This document shows positions 1 to 8,571 of a stretch of DNA of 64,000 nucleotides, in pieces. The notes under the pieces were generated by a model. That model did not search any database and was not told the DNA's origin. It saw only the letters and a list, made by a program, of their open reading frames with translations. The position numbers and the translations under genes were made by a program. Source of the stretch: Allocoprococcus sp004560705 (GTDB lineage: Bacteria; Bacillota; Clostridia; Lachnospirales; Lachnospiraceae); NCBI RefSeq assembly GCF_052065755.1, contig NZ_JBQHTK010000010.1, forward strand, positions 14,770 through 78,769, read 5' to 3'. Position 1 is the first letter of the stretch; each line of letters opens with the position of its first letter.

Positions 1-1818
1 CTCACCGATTCCAAGCTCTTCTGCCAGTTTCTTGTAATCCCGGATCGTGAGAGAAAGGCCGGTCAGCTTTCCTGCCACAATATCTTCCGGTTTAAATCCC
101 TGTTTTTCCAGAAGTTTTGTCGCTGCTTCATAGGACTCCGGATGTACACTGGTTCCGTCCAGCGGATTCTTGCCTCCCTGGATTCTCATGAAACCTGCAC
201 ACTGCTCGAACGCCTTCGGTCCCAGTTTCGGAACTTTCAGGAGCTGCCTGCGATCCTCAAATTTTCCGTTTTCTTCGCGGTATGCCACGATATTTTTCGC
301 AAGAGTACCGGAAATGCCGGAAATATAAGCAAGCAGCGGCGCCGATGCGGTATTCAAATCCACGCCGACCTTATTTACGCAGTCCTCCACAACTCCGGAA
401 AGTGCCTCGCTTAATTTCTTCTGGTTCATATCATGCTGATACTGTCCCACACCGATGGATTTCGGATCGATCTTCACGAGTTCGGCAAGCGGGTCCTGAA
501 GCCTTCTTGCAATCGAAGTCGCACTTCTTTGTCCGACATCGAATTTCGGGAACTCCTCGGTTGCCAGTTTACTTGCAGAATAAACGGATGCACCTGCTTC
601 ATTTACGATCACATACTGTACCTTCTGCGGAATTTCTTTCAGCAGCTCTACGATAAACTGCTCTGATTCCCGGGAAGCGGTTCCGTTGCCCAGTGATATC
701 AGGCTCACATTATACTTCGGAATGATCTTTTTAAGCAAATCTTTCGCTGCCTGAATCTTCTGCGGTGTGGTCGGCGCTGTCGGATAAATAACCGTCGTAC
801 CGATTACTTTTCCGGTCGGGTCGACGACGGCCAACTTACATCCGGTACGGAACGCGGGATCCCATCCCAGAACGACCTGTCCGACAATCGGGGGCTGCAT
901 CAGAAGCTGTTCCAGATTCTTGCCAAATACGAGAATCGCACCATCTTCCGCTTTCTCCGTAAGGTCATTGCGGATCTCACGCTCAATCGCCGGCGCGATC
1001 AGTCTCTTATAACTGTCTTCCACAACTGCTTTTAATACAGGTGTGGTGTATTGGTTGTCTTTGTGAATAACCTTTTTCTCAAGATAGCGGATGATATCCT
1101 CCTCCGGCGCTTCGATCTTCACAGTCAGGAATTTTTCTTTTTCACCACGGTTTAATGCCAGCACGCGGTGCCCTGCAAGCTTTGCAACCGGCTCTGCGAA
1201 ATCGTAGTACATTTCATATACAGATTCTGCCTTTTCATCCTTTGCCGCAGAGGTCAGCATTCCCTTTTTCACCGTCAGATTCCGGATATGCGTCCTGTAT
1301 TCCGCCTCATCGGAAATCGATTCTGCCAGAATATCTTTCGCACCTTCAATTGCTTCCGCAGCACTTGCCACTCCTTTTTCCTCTGATATATACTCTGCTG
1401 CCGTTTCTTCCAGAGGACCTTTCGCGTTCTGCAGGGAAATATATACCGCCAGCGGCTCCAGACCTTTTTCTTTCGCGATGGTTGCACGGGTACGTCTCTT
1501 CGGACGATACGGGCGATAGAGATCATCCACCAGCACCTGTGTCTCTGCCGCCAGAATCTGTGCTTTCAGTTCCGGTGTCAGCTTACCCTGCTCTTCAATA
1601 CTGGAAAGTACCTGTTCTTTCTTCTCCTCCAGATTTCTGAGATACATCAGTCTTTCATGTAATTTACGAAGCTGCTCATCATCCAGCGTACCATGCGCTT
1701 CCTTACGGTAACGTGCAATAAACGGGATCGTATTTCCTTCATCTATCAGCTTGACCGCGGCATCCACCTGCCACCTTTTTACGCCAAGTTCTTCGGTAAT
1801 CTTTTGATTAATGTCCAT
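1..1818 (-). CDS. tex: Tex family RNA-binding transcription accessory protein, 3' end outside window
   Basis: The reading frame is open from an ATG at 1816-1818 to the left edge (606 codons seen), so the C-terminus is missing. The N-terminus (MDINQKITEELGVKRWQVD) and the following helical region match the Tex N-terminal domain. A YqgF/RNase H-like core follows (LGWDPAFRTGCKLAVVDPTGK), then a helix-hairpin-helix region (LNTASAPLLAYISGISGTLA). The C-terminal S1 domain should lie beyond the edge. Tex proteins bind nucleic acid and influence transcription and RNA turnover; the exact role here is inferred from the family. A terminator-like hairpin lies upstream, so the gene is probably transcribed on its own. 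Confidence 0.93.
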   Translation of the reverse strand, partial: MDINQKITEELGVKRWQVDAAVKLIDEGNTIPFIARYRKEAHGTLDDEQLRKLHERLMYLRNLEEKKEQVLSSIEEQGKLTPELKAQILAAETQVLVDDLYRPYRPKRRTRATIAKEKGLEPLAVYISLQNAKGPLEETAAEYISEEKGVASAAEAIEGAKDILAESISDEAEYRTHIRNLTVKKGMLTSAAKDEKAESVYEMYYDFAEPVAKLAGHRVLALNRGEKEKFLTVKIEAPEEDIIRYLEKKVIHKDNQYTTPVLKAVVEDSYKRLIAPAIEREIRNDLTEKAEDGAILVFGKNLEQLLMQPPIVGQVVLGWDPAFRTGCKLAVVDPTGKVIGTTVIYPTAPTTPQKIQAAKDLLKKIIPKYNVSLISLGNGTASRESEQFIVELLKEIPQKVQYVIVNEAGASVYSASKLATEEFPKFDVGQRSATSIARRLQDPLAELVKIDPKSIGVGQYQHDMNQKKLSEALSGVVEDCVNKVGVDLNTASAPLLAYISGISGTLAKNIVAYREENGKFEDRRQLLKVPKLGPKAFEQCAGFMRIQGGKNPLDGTSVHPESYEAATKLLEKQGFKPEDIVAGKLTGLSLTIRDYKKLAEELGIGE

Positions 1819-1907
1819 GTAATAAATCCTCACTTTCTTTATGCCAAAGCACAGAAACACTACTGCTTATCATATCATGATGATTTCAATTTTTCAACGA
1901 ATCATCT

Positions 1908-1944
1908 AAAAATAGCGCCGGGGCCTCTGTCCACGACGCTATTT
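1908..1944 (-). terminator. Hairpin between gene remnant and tex
   Basis: AAATAGCG and CGCTATTT pair across a GC-rich loop. Read on the minus strand, a run of five T follows. It would stop transcripts from the remnant at 1988-2180 before they reach tex. Confidence 0.55.
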
Positions 1945-1987
1945 ATCACATATACACAAAATATTTTTTCTCCTTCAGTATCAGCAG

Positions 1988-2180
1988 TTATTTCAAAATC
2001 ACTTCTTTAATCATACCATTTTTGAGCTGATATCCGACATTCTTAATACAGGTTTGCCCCATAAATGCTGCCTTTTTCCTCCCAACAAGTGCAAAAGTCG
2101 TCTTCGGATACAACAGAATCAAAAGCTGACCGTCCGCCCTTTTCTCCGCCGAATAACTGAAAATGATGCAATAATAAAAA
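1988..2180 (-). pseudogene. Orphan C-terminal reading frame of unknown family
   Basis: About 65 codons are open on the minus strand and end in TAA at 1988-1990, with no start codon or ribosome binding site. The translation (for example QLLILLYPKTTFALVGRKKA) reads like a real protein tail, but I do not recognise the family. It abuts and slightly overlaps the DUF4143 fragment. That fits a deletion junction which removed the front of this gene and the back-up promoter region of the other. Confidence 0.35.
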
Positions 2181-2675
2181 TCAAATCATCCAAATCGGAA
2201 CGATATAATTATCTTTATCAACCGCCCTAAGCGCAGGCTTCATACAGATAACTGCTCCTTTTGACCTAGGTGTGGATGCTTTATCTAATAAACCAGATAC
2301 TTTCGTCAGTTTTGTTCCGGGATTTGATGTTTTTTTAATTTCAATTGGGTTCAAGACCCCATCGTGTTCTAATATCACATCAATTTCTTTGGCATCCTTG
2401 TCCCGATAATAATACATAAACGGCTGTTTACCACTATTTAAATACGTCTTCATTATTTCTGACACTACATAATTTTCCAAAATCGCACCATTCATAGTTC
2501 CACTTTCCAACGTCTCTGCACTGCTCCAACGAGTCAAATAACAGACTAACCCCGTATCATAGAAATACAACTTTGGCGTTTTTACAAGTCGTTTCAGCAA
2601 ATTGTCAGAGTATGGGTGAAGATAAAAAATGATTCCCAAAGTGCTGTATTTATTTTCACACATTTTAGAGTCCAC
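2181..2675 (-). pseudogene. DUF4143 C-terminal fragment of an AAA-type ATPase
   Basis: The 164-residue frame matches only the C-terminal DUF4143 part of prokaryotic ATPases of about 400 residues: TPKLYFYDTGLVCYLTRW, then GAILENYVVSEI and the PD-(D/E)XK-like stretch KEIDVILEHDG...PIEIKK. The N-terminal P-loop domain (Walker A and B) is missing and no upstream frame supplies it. I see no good ribosome binding site for the first ATG. Family function is unclear; they are often linked to mobile DNA. Called a pseudogene because the ATPase core is absent. Confidence 0.75.
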
Positions 2676-2684
2676 TCTGTTTTC

Positions 2685-2713
2685 TTGCTATTTCTGAATG
2701 ATTATGGTATACT
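2685..2713 (+). promoter_or_regulatory. Sigma-A type promoter of the TetR gene
   Basis: TTGCTA at 2685-2690 and TATACT at 2708-2713 are separated by 17 bp, about 55 bp upstream of the TetR start. Confidence 0.6.
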
Positions 2714-2769
2714 CTAACATACGGAGACGGTCATTTTTGATCACGAAATAAAAAGTAAGAGGTAATGAA

Positions 2770-3375
2770 ATGAGCGATATTGAAAAGGAACCACTATCGA
2801 AGCAACAACTGAAATCCAAAGAAACAAAAGGCAGAATTTTCCGTGCCGCAAAAACAATACTTCAAAAACAGGGCTATGAACAGTTGTCTATTAAAAATAT
2901 CTGTGAAGAGGCAGGAGTTTCTAACGGAAGTTTCTACCATCATTTTAAGACGAAAGACGATTTGCTTTCATATTATATAGAAGAGCAGCCAAGCATCAAT
3001 CCGGATCTTCTGGAGCCGCCTGAAGATGCAGAAGAGGCAAAAATTGCCATTATTCATGTATATCTAAATTATGCCGAATACTGCCGCGAACTCGGTGTGG
3101 AATTCATGGCCAATTATTATACCCCGAAGAATCAGGCATTGAATCCCAGTATACGCACGGAACGCCCTTATCCGATTATTACGGTGGAGCACTATCTCCA
3201 AAAAGCAATCGATGCCGGTATTGTAACGCCCACCATCCCCCTTGAGGATATTTGTACCGATATCCGTATGCTGGTCATCGGAAATGTATTTGAATGGTGT
3301 CTCCATAACGGAGATACAGATTTTGAAGGAAATATCCGGCGTTCACTGGGGCATTATCTGGATGGGATATTTTAG
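2770..3375 (+). CDS. TetR/AcrR family transcriptional regulator
   Basis: A 201-residue protein with the usual TetR size and layout. Residues of about 20-70 form the helix-turn-helix domain (FRAAKTILQKQGYEQLSIKN, then ICEEAGVSNGSFYHHFKTKD). The all-helical C-terminal ligand domain is divergent, so the ligand cannot be guessed. An AAGAGGT ribosome binding site precedes the ATG. It faces glpK convergently and is divergent from the DUF4143 remnant, so no direct target is evident. It may control itself or a distant gene. Confidence 0.9.
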   Translation: MSDIEKEPLSKQQLKSKETKGRIFRAAKTILQKQGYEQLSIKNICEEAGVSNGSFYHHFKTKDDLLSYYIEEQPSINPDLLEPPEDAEEAKIAIIHVYLNYAEYCRELGVEFMANYYTPKNQALNPSIRTERPYPIITVEHYLQKAIDAGIVTPTIPLEDICTDIRMLVIGNVFEWCLHNGDTDFEGNIRRSLGHYLDGIF

Positions 3376-3403
3376 AAAAACGTTTTTATAAAAGACGTTA
3401 TTG

Positions 3404-3433
3404 GGAGGCGTGCCCCATTCGGGTCACACCTCC
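3404..3433. terminator. Hairpin between convergent tetR and glpK
   Basis: GGAGG...CCTCC arms with an inner CCC/GGG pairing lie between the two convergent stop codons. T runs are weak on both sides. Probably a bidirectional terminator. Confidence 0.5.
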
Positions 3434-3472
3434 TCCTTTCTAAGACTTTCGATTTTCCTACAGTCTCCTTCT

Positions 3473-4966
3473 TTATTCTTCTGCCCACACCAGCGCGCAT
3501 TTCACAGCTTTCTTCCATCCCTTCACCAGTTTTTCTCTGGTTTCACCCGGCATTTCAGAAGCAAATGTTCTGGAAAGTGCCCAGTTTTCACGGATATCGT
3601 CCGTATTTTCCCAATATCCGACAGCAATTCCGGCCAGATACGCAGCGCCCAGAGCGGTTGTCTCGACGCATTCCGGCCTCAGTACATCCACGTCCAGAAC
3701 ATCGGACTGGAACTGCATCAGGAAATTATTCATGGAAGCGCCGCCATCCACTTTCAGGCTTGTGATCTTCACGCCGGATTCCTGTTCCATCACATCAAGA
3801 ATGTCTTTTGTCTGATAAGCCATAGATTCAAGCATTGCCCGAATAAAATGTTCCTTACTGCATCCCCTTGTAACTCCGACAATGGTTCCTCTGGCATACT
3901 GATTCCAATATGGTGCTCCGATACCAGTAAACGCCGGTACAATATAGACTCCATTCGTGTCTTTTACTGACATGGCGTATTCTTCCGACTGCGCGGCATT
4001 CTTAATCATCCTCATCTCATCACGGAGCCACTGGATTCCCGCGCCGGCCACGAACACACTGCCTTCCAGCGCATACTGGACTTTTCCTTCCACACTGGCT
4101 GCTATCGTTGTAAGAAGACCGTTCCGGGAGGCTGCCGCCTTTTCCCCCGTATTCATCAGGAGGAAGCATCCGGTCCCGTATGTATTCTTCACATCTCCCG
4201 CCGTGAAACAGCATTGTCCGAAAAGTGCAGCCTGCTGATCACCTGCTGCCCCTGCGATCGGGATACTGTCTCCCAATACGCTTCCTTCTGTATATCCGTA
4301 GATATGGCTGGACGGTTTCACATCCGGGAGCATGGATTTCGGAATCCGGAAATATTCCAGTATTTTTTCATCCCAGCAAAGATCATGAATATTGAACATC
4401 ATCGTCCTGGAAGCGTTGGTATAATCAGTAACATGTACAGTTCCTTTCGTCAGGTTCCAGATCAGCCAGGTATCGATCGTACCGAACAGCAGATCTCCCG
4501 CCTCTGCTTCTTCCCTTGCTCCTTCGACGTTATCCAGGATCCACGCCACCTTCGAAGCACTGAAATACGCATCCGGTATTAAGCCTGTTGTCTCATGAAC
4601 ATAATCAGAGAGCCCGTCTTCCACCAGTCTTTCGATCCGGTCTGCCGTCCTTCTGCACTGCCACACGATCGCGTGATATACCGGTTTTCCGGTATGCCTG
4701 TTCCATACGACCGTTGTTTCTCTCTGATTCGTGATTCCGATCGAAGCAATCTCAGTCCCCGATGCACCGATCTTGCTGATCGCTTCCGCTGCAACGGAGA
4801 GCTGCGATGCCCAGATCTCCATCGCATCATGTTCTACCCAACCGGGCTGAGGATAGATCTGCTTAAATTCTTTTTGTGCCATACTGCAGATATTGCCCTG
4901 CTTGTCAAATAAGATACAGCGCGAACTTGTGGTGCCCTGATCCAGTGCCATTACGTATTTTTTCAT
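3473..4966 (-). CDS. glpK: Glycerol kinase
   Basis: ATP-dependent phosphorylation of glycerol to sn-glycerol 3-phosphate. The FGGY kinase N-domain begins ALDQGTTSSRCILF; later signatures include WLIWNLTKG, GAAGDQQAALFGQ and the C-domain KVDGGASMNNFLMQFQ. I place the start at the second ATG (4966, 497 aa) because GGAGG sits 7 bases before it and only one base before the earlier ATG at 4972. In enterococcal and Bacillus enzymes a histidine just before the PIAG motif is phosphorylated by HPr. Here that stretch reads TEGSVLGDSIPIAG without histidine, so this PTS activation is probably absent. A short-RNA/terminator unit lies directly upstream. Confidence 0.96.
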   Translation of the reverse strand: MKKYVMALDQGTTSSRCILFDKQGNICSMAQKEFKQIYPQPGWVEHDAMEIWASQLSVAAEAISKIGASGTEIASIGITNQRETTVVWNRHTGKPVYHAIVWQCRRTADRIERLVEDGLSDYVHETTGLIPDAYFSASKVAWILDNVEGAREEAEAGDLLFGTIDTWLIWNLTKGTVHVTDYTNASRTMMFNIHDLCWDEKILEYFRIPKSMLPDVKPSSHIYGYTEGSVLGDSIPIAGAAGDQQAALFGQCCFTAGDVKNTYGTGCFLLMNTGEKAAASRNGLLTTIAASVEGKVQYALEGSVFVAGAGIQWLRDEMRMIKNAAQSEEYAMSVKDTNGVYIVPAFTGIGAPYWNQYARGTIVGVTRGCSKEHFIRAMLESMAYQTKDILDVMEQESGVKITSLKVDGGASMNNFLMQFQSDVLDVDVLRPECVETTALGAAYLAGIAVGYWENTDDIRENWALSRTFASEMPGETREKLVKGWKKAVKCALVWAEE

Positions 4967-4993
4967 TACCATTCCTCCATTTATTTTTATATG

Positions 4994-5082
4994 GCAAAAA
5001 ACCTTTCAGGCAAGCGTTCCTGAAAGGCTCTTTTAATTTTAGAAGGGAATTTTGCAATTATTGGTATTGGCTACCTCTTTGT
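4994..5082 (-). ncRNA. Predicted ~90-nt RNA or glpK leader, copy 1
   Basis: On the minus strand a promoter (TTGATT at 5117-5112, 17 bp, TACAAT at 5094-5089) starts a transcript near 5082. A perfect 9-bp hairpin (arms 5002-5010 and 5019-5027, CCTTTCAGG/CCTGAAAGG) followed by six T ends it near 4994. The glpK ribosome binding site lies about 15 bases beyond. The unit is therefore either a stand-alone small RNA or an attenuated glpK leader needing antitermination, as GlpP does in Bacillus glycerol genes. No match to a known RNA family was recognised. Confidence 0.6.
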
Positions 5083-5234
5083 GTCTTTATTGTATCTCGT
5101 ATCAATGCAAAAATCAAATCAGTAATTTTAATATAACCCCTCTATATATAGATCATATCTATAAGCTATTTCAGCAGAAACTCTTTGCAATTTTAGAATA
5201 ACACATTTTCTGTAAAAAAGATATTCTCTTGCAT

Positions 5235-5322
5235 GCAAAAAACCTTTCAGGCAAGCGTTCCTGAAAGGTCTTTTAATTTTAGAAGGGAATTTTGCAATTA
5301 TTGGTATTGGCTACCTCTTTGT
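5235..5322 (-). ncRNA. Predicted ~90-nt RNA, copy 2, downstream of galM
   Basis: Same architecture as copy 1: TTGCTT at 5357-5352, 17 bp, TACAAT at 5334-5329, then the identical 9-bp hairpin (5243-5251 and 5260-5268) and six T. It begins right after the galM stop, so its terminator would also end the galM transcript. No reading frame with a ribosome binding site is seen in the 88 transcribed bases. Confidence 0.6.
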
Positions 5323-5406
5323 GTCTCTATTGTATCTCGTATCAACGCAAAAAGCAAATCAGTTATTTTGATATATAAAGCCAATATATAGATTATATCT
5401 ATAGCG

Positions 5407-6441
5407 CTACACAAATTTGTACATTGTGGTTGTCTTGTAGGTATCTCCTTTTCTGCAGATCGGTCCCGGGAAATTCTCTTTGTGGATTGCATCCGGGAAA
5501 TACTGAGTCTCAAAGCATGCCGCCTGCCGTTTATGATAGCTCGCACCGCCTTTGCCCTTTTCATCAATAATAAAGTTACCGGTATAAAGCTGCATTCCCG
5601 GTAAATCCGTATAGACTTCCATCGTAATACCGCTTTCATCCGAATGCATTTCTGCTACTTTGGCGAATTTACCATCATTGTTCAGAACCCAGTTGTGATC
5701 GTATCCCATACCATAATTTAACGCTTCATAATCATCATAGATATCCCGTCCAAGTTTTTTCTTTGTACGGAAATCCATCGGTGTCCCCTCAACAGGAACA
5801 ATTTCTCCGGTCGGAATGGATTCCTTGTCTGCGCGGGTAAATGCATCCGCATCGATCCATACTTCCTGTTCCATCACATCTCCCGATGCATGTCCATCCA
5901 TGTTAAAATAGCTGTGATTCGTCATATTGATCACGGTATCCTCATCCGATACACCATAATAAGAAATCTTTACGGCATTATCCTCTGTCAGTGTGTATGT
6001 TACTTCTATATGCAGATTTCCGGGGTATCCCTGATCTCCGTCCGGACTTTCCAGAACAAAGGTAACATGATCCTCTTCAGCTTCTTTAACATCCCAGACT
6101 CTGTTATGATAAAAATCCGGTCCACTGTGCAGATTATTATCATTATCATTCTTCACAAGTTCATAGATCTTCCCATTAATCTCAATAGAAGCTCCGCCGA
6201 TCCGGTTCGCACTTCTTCCCACGGTTGCCCCCAGGAAAAGTCCGCCTGCTTCATATTCCGCTGCTTCATCATAGCCGAGAACCACATCACAGAGATTTCC
6301 CTCTTTGTCCGGCACGATAACCTGAGTAAGCGCAGCTCCATAGTCTGTTACGGAAATCTCCATGTTATTACAATTCGTCAAAGTATAAAGCTTCGTCTCA
6401 TCACCATTCACGGTTGCCCCAAAATCTGTTATTTTCATCAT
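5407..6441 (-). CDS. galM: Aldose 1-epimerase (galactose mutarotase)
   Basis: Interconverts alpha and beta anomers of galactose, glucose and related aldoses, feeding the Leloir pathway. At 344 aa it has the normal length. The two active-site histidines are in DNNLHSGPDFYHNRVWD and NMTNHSYFNMDGH, and the catalytic glutamate is in CFETQYFPDAIH near the C-terminus. Either of two adjacent ATG codons could start translation after an AAGGGCGG site. No galactokinase or transferase gene lies nearby, so the substrate sugar is inferred from the family. Confidence 0.95.
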   Translation of the reverse strand: MMKITDFGATVNGDETKLYTLTNCNNMEISVTDYGAALTQVIVPDKEGNLCDVVLGYDEAAEYEAGGLFLGATVGRSANRIGGASIEINGKIYELVKNDNDNNLHSGPDFYHNRVWDVKEAEEDHVTFVLESPDGDQGYPGNLHIEVTYTLTEDNAVKISYYGVSDEDTVINMTNHSYFNMDGHASGDVMEQEVWIDADAFTRADKESIPTGEIVPVEGTPMDFRTKKKLGRDIYDDYEALNYGMGYDHNWVLNNDGKFAKVAEMHSDESGITMEVYTDLPGMQLYTGNFIIDEKGKGGASYHKRQAACFETQYFPDAIHKENFPGPICRKGDTYKTTTMYKFV

Positions 6442-6588
6442 TCCATCCGCCCTTTCTTCAAATCCCCTACGCCGAGGTTATTTTTATTTTTAGAATACCA
6501 TATTTCAGCAAAAAAAGATATGATTTAAAATCAAAGAATCCACCACATTGTTATATTTTTATCCATCCTGACTATATTTTAACTTAGC

Positions 6589-6617
6589 TTGCTAAATTGT
6601 TTTAATTTTAGTACAAT
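6589..6617 (+). promoter_or_regulatory. Promoter and structured leader of the hydrogenase operon
   Basis: TTGCTA (6589-6594), 17 bp, TACAAT (6612-6617). The roughly 115-nt leader holds a hairpin of TCTGCTT with AAGCAGA (about 6646-6690), followed by an imperfect GGCTTATGCC palindrome, then AAAGGAG before the ATG at 6739. The hairpin resembles part of the 41.6 kb leader on the opposite strand. Confidence 0.55.
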
Positions 6618-6738
6618 GTATTTATAGAATGTTCAGTTTTATGACGTCTGCTTATAAATTAAATCGATAGAAAAGGCCAAGCAGATGCCATAGGCTTATG
6701 CCCCCAACATCATTTTATATTTAAAGGAGAAAAGAACT

Positions 6739-8571
6739 ATGAGTAGACTTGAAATTTCTGCTCCGGATCGTGCCCAGCTTGTCATTGAAGGGCTTTACAA
6801 AGATCTGGAACGCAGAATCGAATCCAGTCCTCCGGGACTTTGTCCGGTGGACATGACACGTGCATTTCTTGAGATGTGTCATACACACACCTGTGGAAAA
6901 TGTGTTCCGTGTCGAATCGGTCTGTGGCAGCTGAAGAACCTGCTGACAGATGTTATGAACGGCGATGCAACGATGGATACGCTTGATCTTATGGAAGAGC
7001 TCGCAGTATCAATCATGGAAGGTGCTGACTGTGCGATTGGCTATGAAGCAGCACATATGGTTTACAAGAGCCTGATCGGCTGCCGTGAAGATTACGAAGA
7101 ACATGTGCATCAGGGGAGATGTACATGCCATTACTCACAGCCGGTTCCGTGTGTATCTCTTTGCCCGGCTCATGTTGATATTCCTGGATATATCGCTCTG
7201 GTTGGAGAAGGACGCTATGCAGATGCGATCCGCCTGATTCGTAAGGACAATCCGTTCCCGACTACCTGTGGATTTATCTGTGAACATCCATGCGAGGCAC
7301 GCTGCCGTCGTAATATTGTGGATGATGCTGTCAATATCCGTGGTCTTAAGAGAATGGCTGCTGACTATGCCGGAAAGGTACCGCCTCCGAAGTGCGGACC
7401 GTCAACCGGCAAACGTGTTGCTATCGTAGGCGGAGGTCCGGGCGGCTTAAGTGCGGCTTATTATCTGCAGCTTATGGGTCACCAGACAACCGTGTTCGAG
7501 ATGCTTCCGAAGCTCGGCGGTATGCTCCGCTATGGCATTCCGAACTATCGTCTTCCGAAAGATCGTCTTGATGATGATATCAATGCAATTCTCGAGACCG
7601 GTGTGGAAGTAATCTACGGCAAAAGAATCGGTGAAGATATGACCATTCAGAGCCTTCGCGAAGAGTATGATGCCGTACTTATCACGATCGGTGCAAGTAC
7701 CGATAAGAAGCTTGGTATCGAAGGTGAACATGCTGAAGGTGTTCTTTCCGCAGTTCAGTTCCTTCGTGATGTCGGAAAAGAACAGAATCCGGATCTTACC
7801 GGACAGGAAGTTGCTGTCATCGGAGGCGGAAACGTTTCTATGGATGCTGTACGTACTGCAAAACGTCTCGGTGCCAAGAAAGTGAGCATCGTTTATCGTC
7901 GCCGTGTTGCAGATATGACTGCTCTTCCGGCTGAGATTGAGGGTGCTGTTGCAGAAGGAATCGAAGTTCAGACCCTGATGGCTCCGTCACGCATCGCAAC
8001 CGATGAGAACGGACATGTAACAGGTATTTATGTAACTCCTCAGATGATCAGTAAGATCAAGGACGGCCGTGCAAGTGTACGCCCGACCGGAGAGCCGGAT
8101 ATATTTATTCCGTGCCAAACTCTGATCGTAGCAATCGGACAGGATATTGAATACCAGCATTTCGAAGAAGCAGGTGTTCCTGTACAGCGCGGTAAGATCA
8201 GCACGCAGAAATACGGCGGATTTGATAATATCCCAGGCGTATTTGCCGGTGGTGACTGTGCATCAGGTCCTGCATCTGTAATCAAAGCAATTGCTGCTGC
8301 CAAAGTAGTAGCTGCAAATATTGACGAATATCTCGGATACCATCACGTAATCAGCTGTGATGTTGAGATTCCGGAAGCTCGTCTCGACGACCGCCCGCCG
8401 TGCGGAAGAGTCAACATGACCGAACGTGAAGCTTGCGAACGTGTCTGTGACTTCAACGGTGTAGAAAACTGTATGACCGAAGCAGAAGCAAAACAGGAAG
8501 CCAGCAGATGTCTGCGCTGCGACCACTTCGGCTACGGCAGCTTCAAAGGAGGCCGGGAAAAATTATGGTAA
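6739..8571 (+). CDS. FAD/NAD(P)-binding iron-sulfur flavoprotein, partner of FeFe hydrogenase
   Basis: A 610-residue modular protein. Residues of about 45-115 resemble the [4Fe-4S] C-terminal part of NuoF-type subunits (CGKCVPCRIGLWQLKNLL). Residues of about 125-220 are the GltD-type Fe-S domain (CVSLCPAHVDIPGY, CEHPCEARCRR). An FAD dinucleotide fold (VAIVGGGPGGLSAAYY) and an NAD(P) fold (EVAVIGGGNVSMDAVR) follow. The end has more cysteines (ASRCLRCDHFG). It overlaps the hydrogenase gene by 7 bases, so the two are translationally coupled. The likely role is moving electrons between NAD(P)H, possibly with ferredoxin, and the hydrogenase. Whether it bifurcates electrons cannot be read from sequence. 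Confidence 0.88.
   Translation: MSRLEISAPDRAQLVIEGLYKDLERRIESSPPGLCPVDMTRAFLEMCHTHTCGKCVPCRIGLWQLKNLLTDVMNGDATMDTLDLMEELAVSIMEGADCAIGYEAAHMVYKSLIGCREDYEEHVHQGRCTCHYSQPVPCVSLCPAHVDIPGYIALVGEGRYADAIRLIRKDNPFPTTCGFICEHPCEARCRRNIVDDAVNIRGLKRMAADYAGKVPPPKCGPSTGKRVAIVGGGPGGLSAAYYLQLMGHQTTVFEMLPKLGGMLRYGIPNYRLPKDRLDDDINAILETGVEVIYGKRIGEDMTIQSLREEYDAVLITIGASTDKKLGIEGEHAEGVLSAVQFLRDVGKEQNPDLTGQEVAVIGGGNVSMDAVRTAKRLGAKKVSIVYRRRVADMTALPAEIEGAVAEGIEVQTLMAPSRIATDENGHVTGIYVTPQMISKIKDGRASVRPTGEPDIFIPCQTLIVAIGQDIEYQHFEEAGVPVQRGKISTQKYGGFDNIPGVFAGGDCASGPASVIKAIAAAKVVAANIDEYLGYHHVISCDVEIPEARLDDRPPCGRVNMTEREACERVCDFNGVENCMTEAEAKQEASRCLRCDHFGYGSFKGGREKLW

Larger units (their letters stand above)
4994..5404 (-). 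repeat. Tandem duplication of a ~170-bp promoter-RNA-terminator unit
   Basis: Bases 4994-5164 and 5235-5404 are near-identical direct copies, offset by about 240 bp and separated by a unique spacer. The terminator hairpin is fully conserved and the transcribed part nearly so. Differences concentrate upstream of the promoter. The -35 boxes are TTGATT in copy 1 and TTGCTT in copy 2. Confidence 0.9.

Noticed and set aside
5298..5639. A 113-codon minus-strand open frame over the galM 3' end and RNA copy 2
   Set aside because: It lies in another frame of galM, crosses the promoter of the repeated unit and has no ribosome binding site.
8508..8564. An earlier in-frame start for the hydrogenase
   Set aside because: It would add 19 basic residues encoded inside the upstream gene. 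The ATG at 8565 has the better ribosome site and starts directly with the 2Fe-2S domain.
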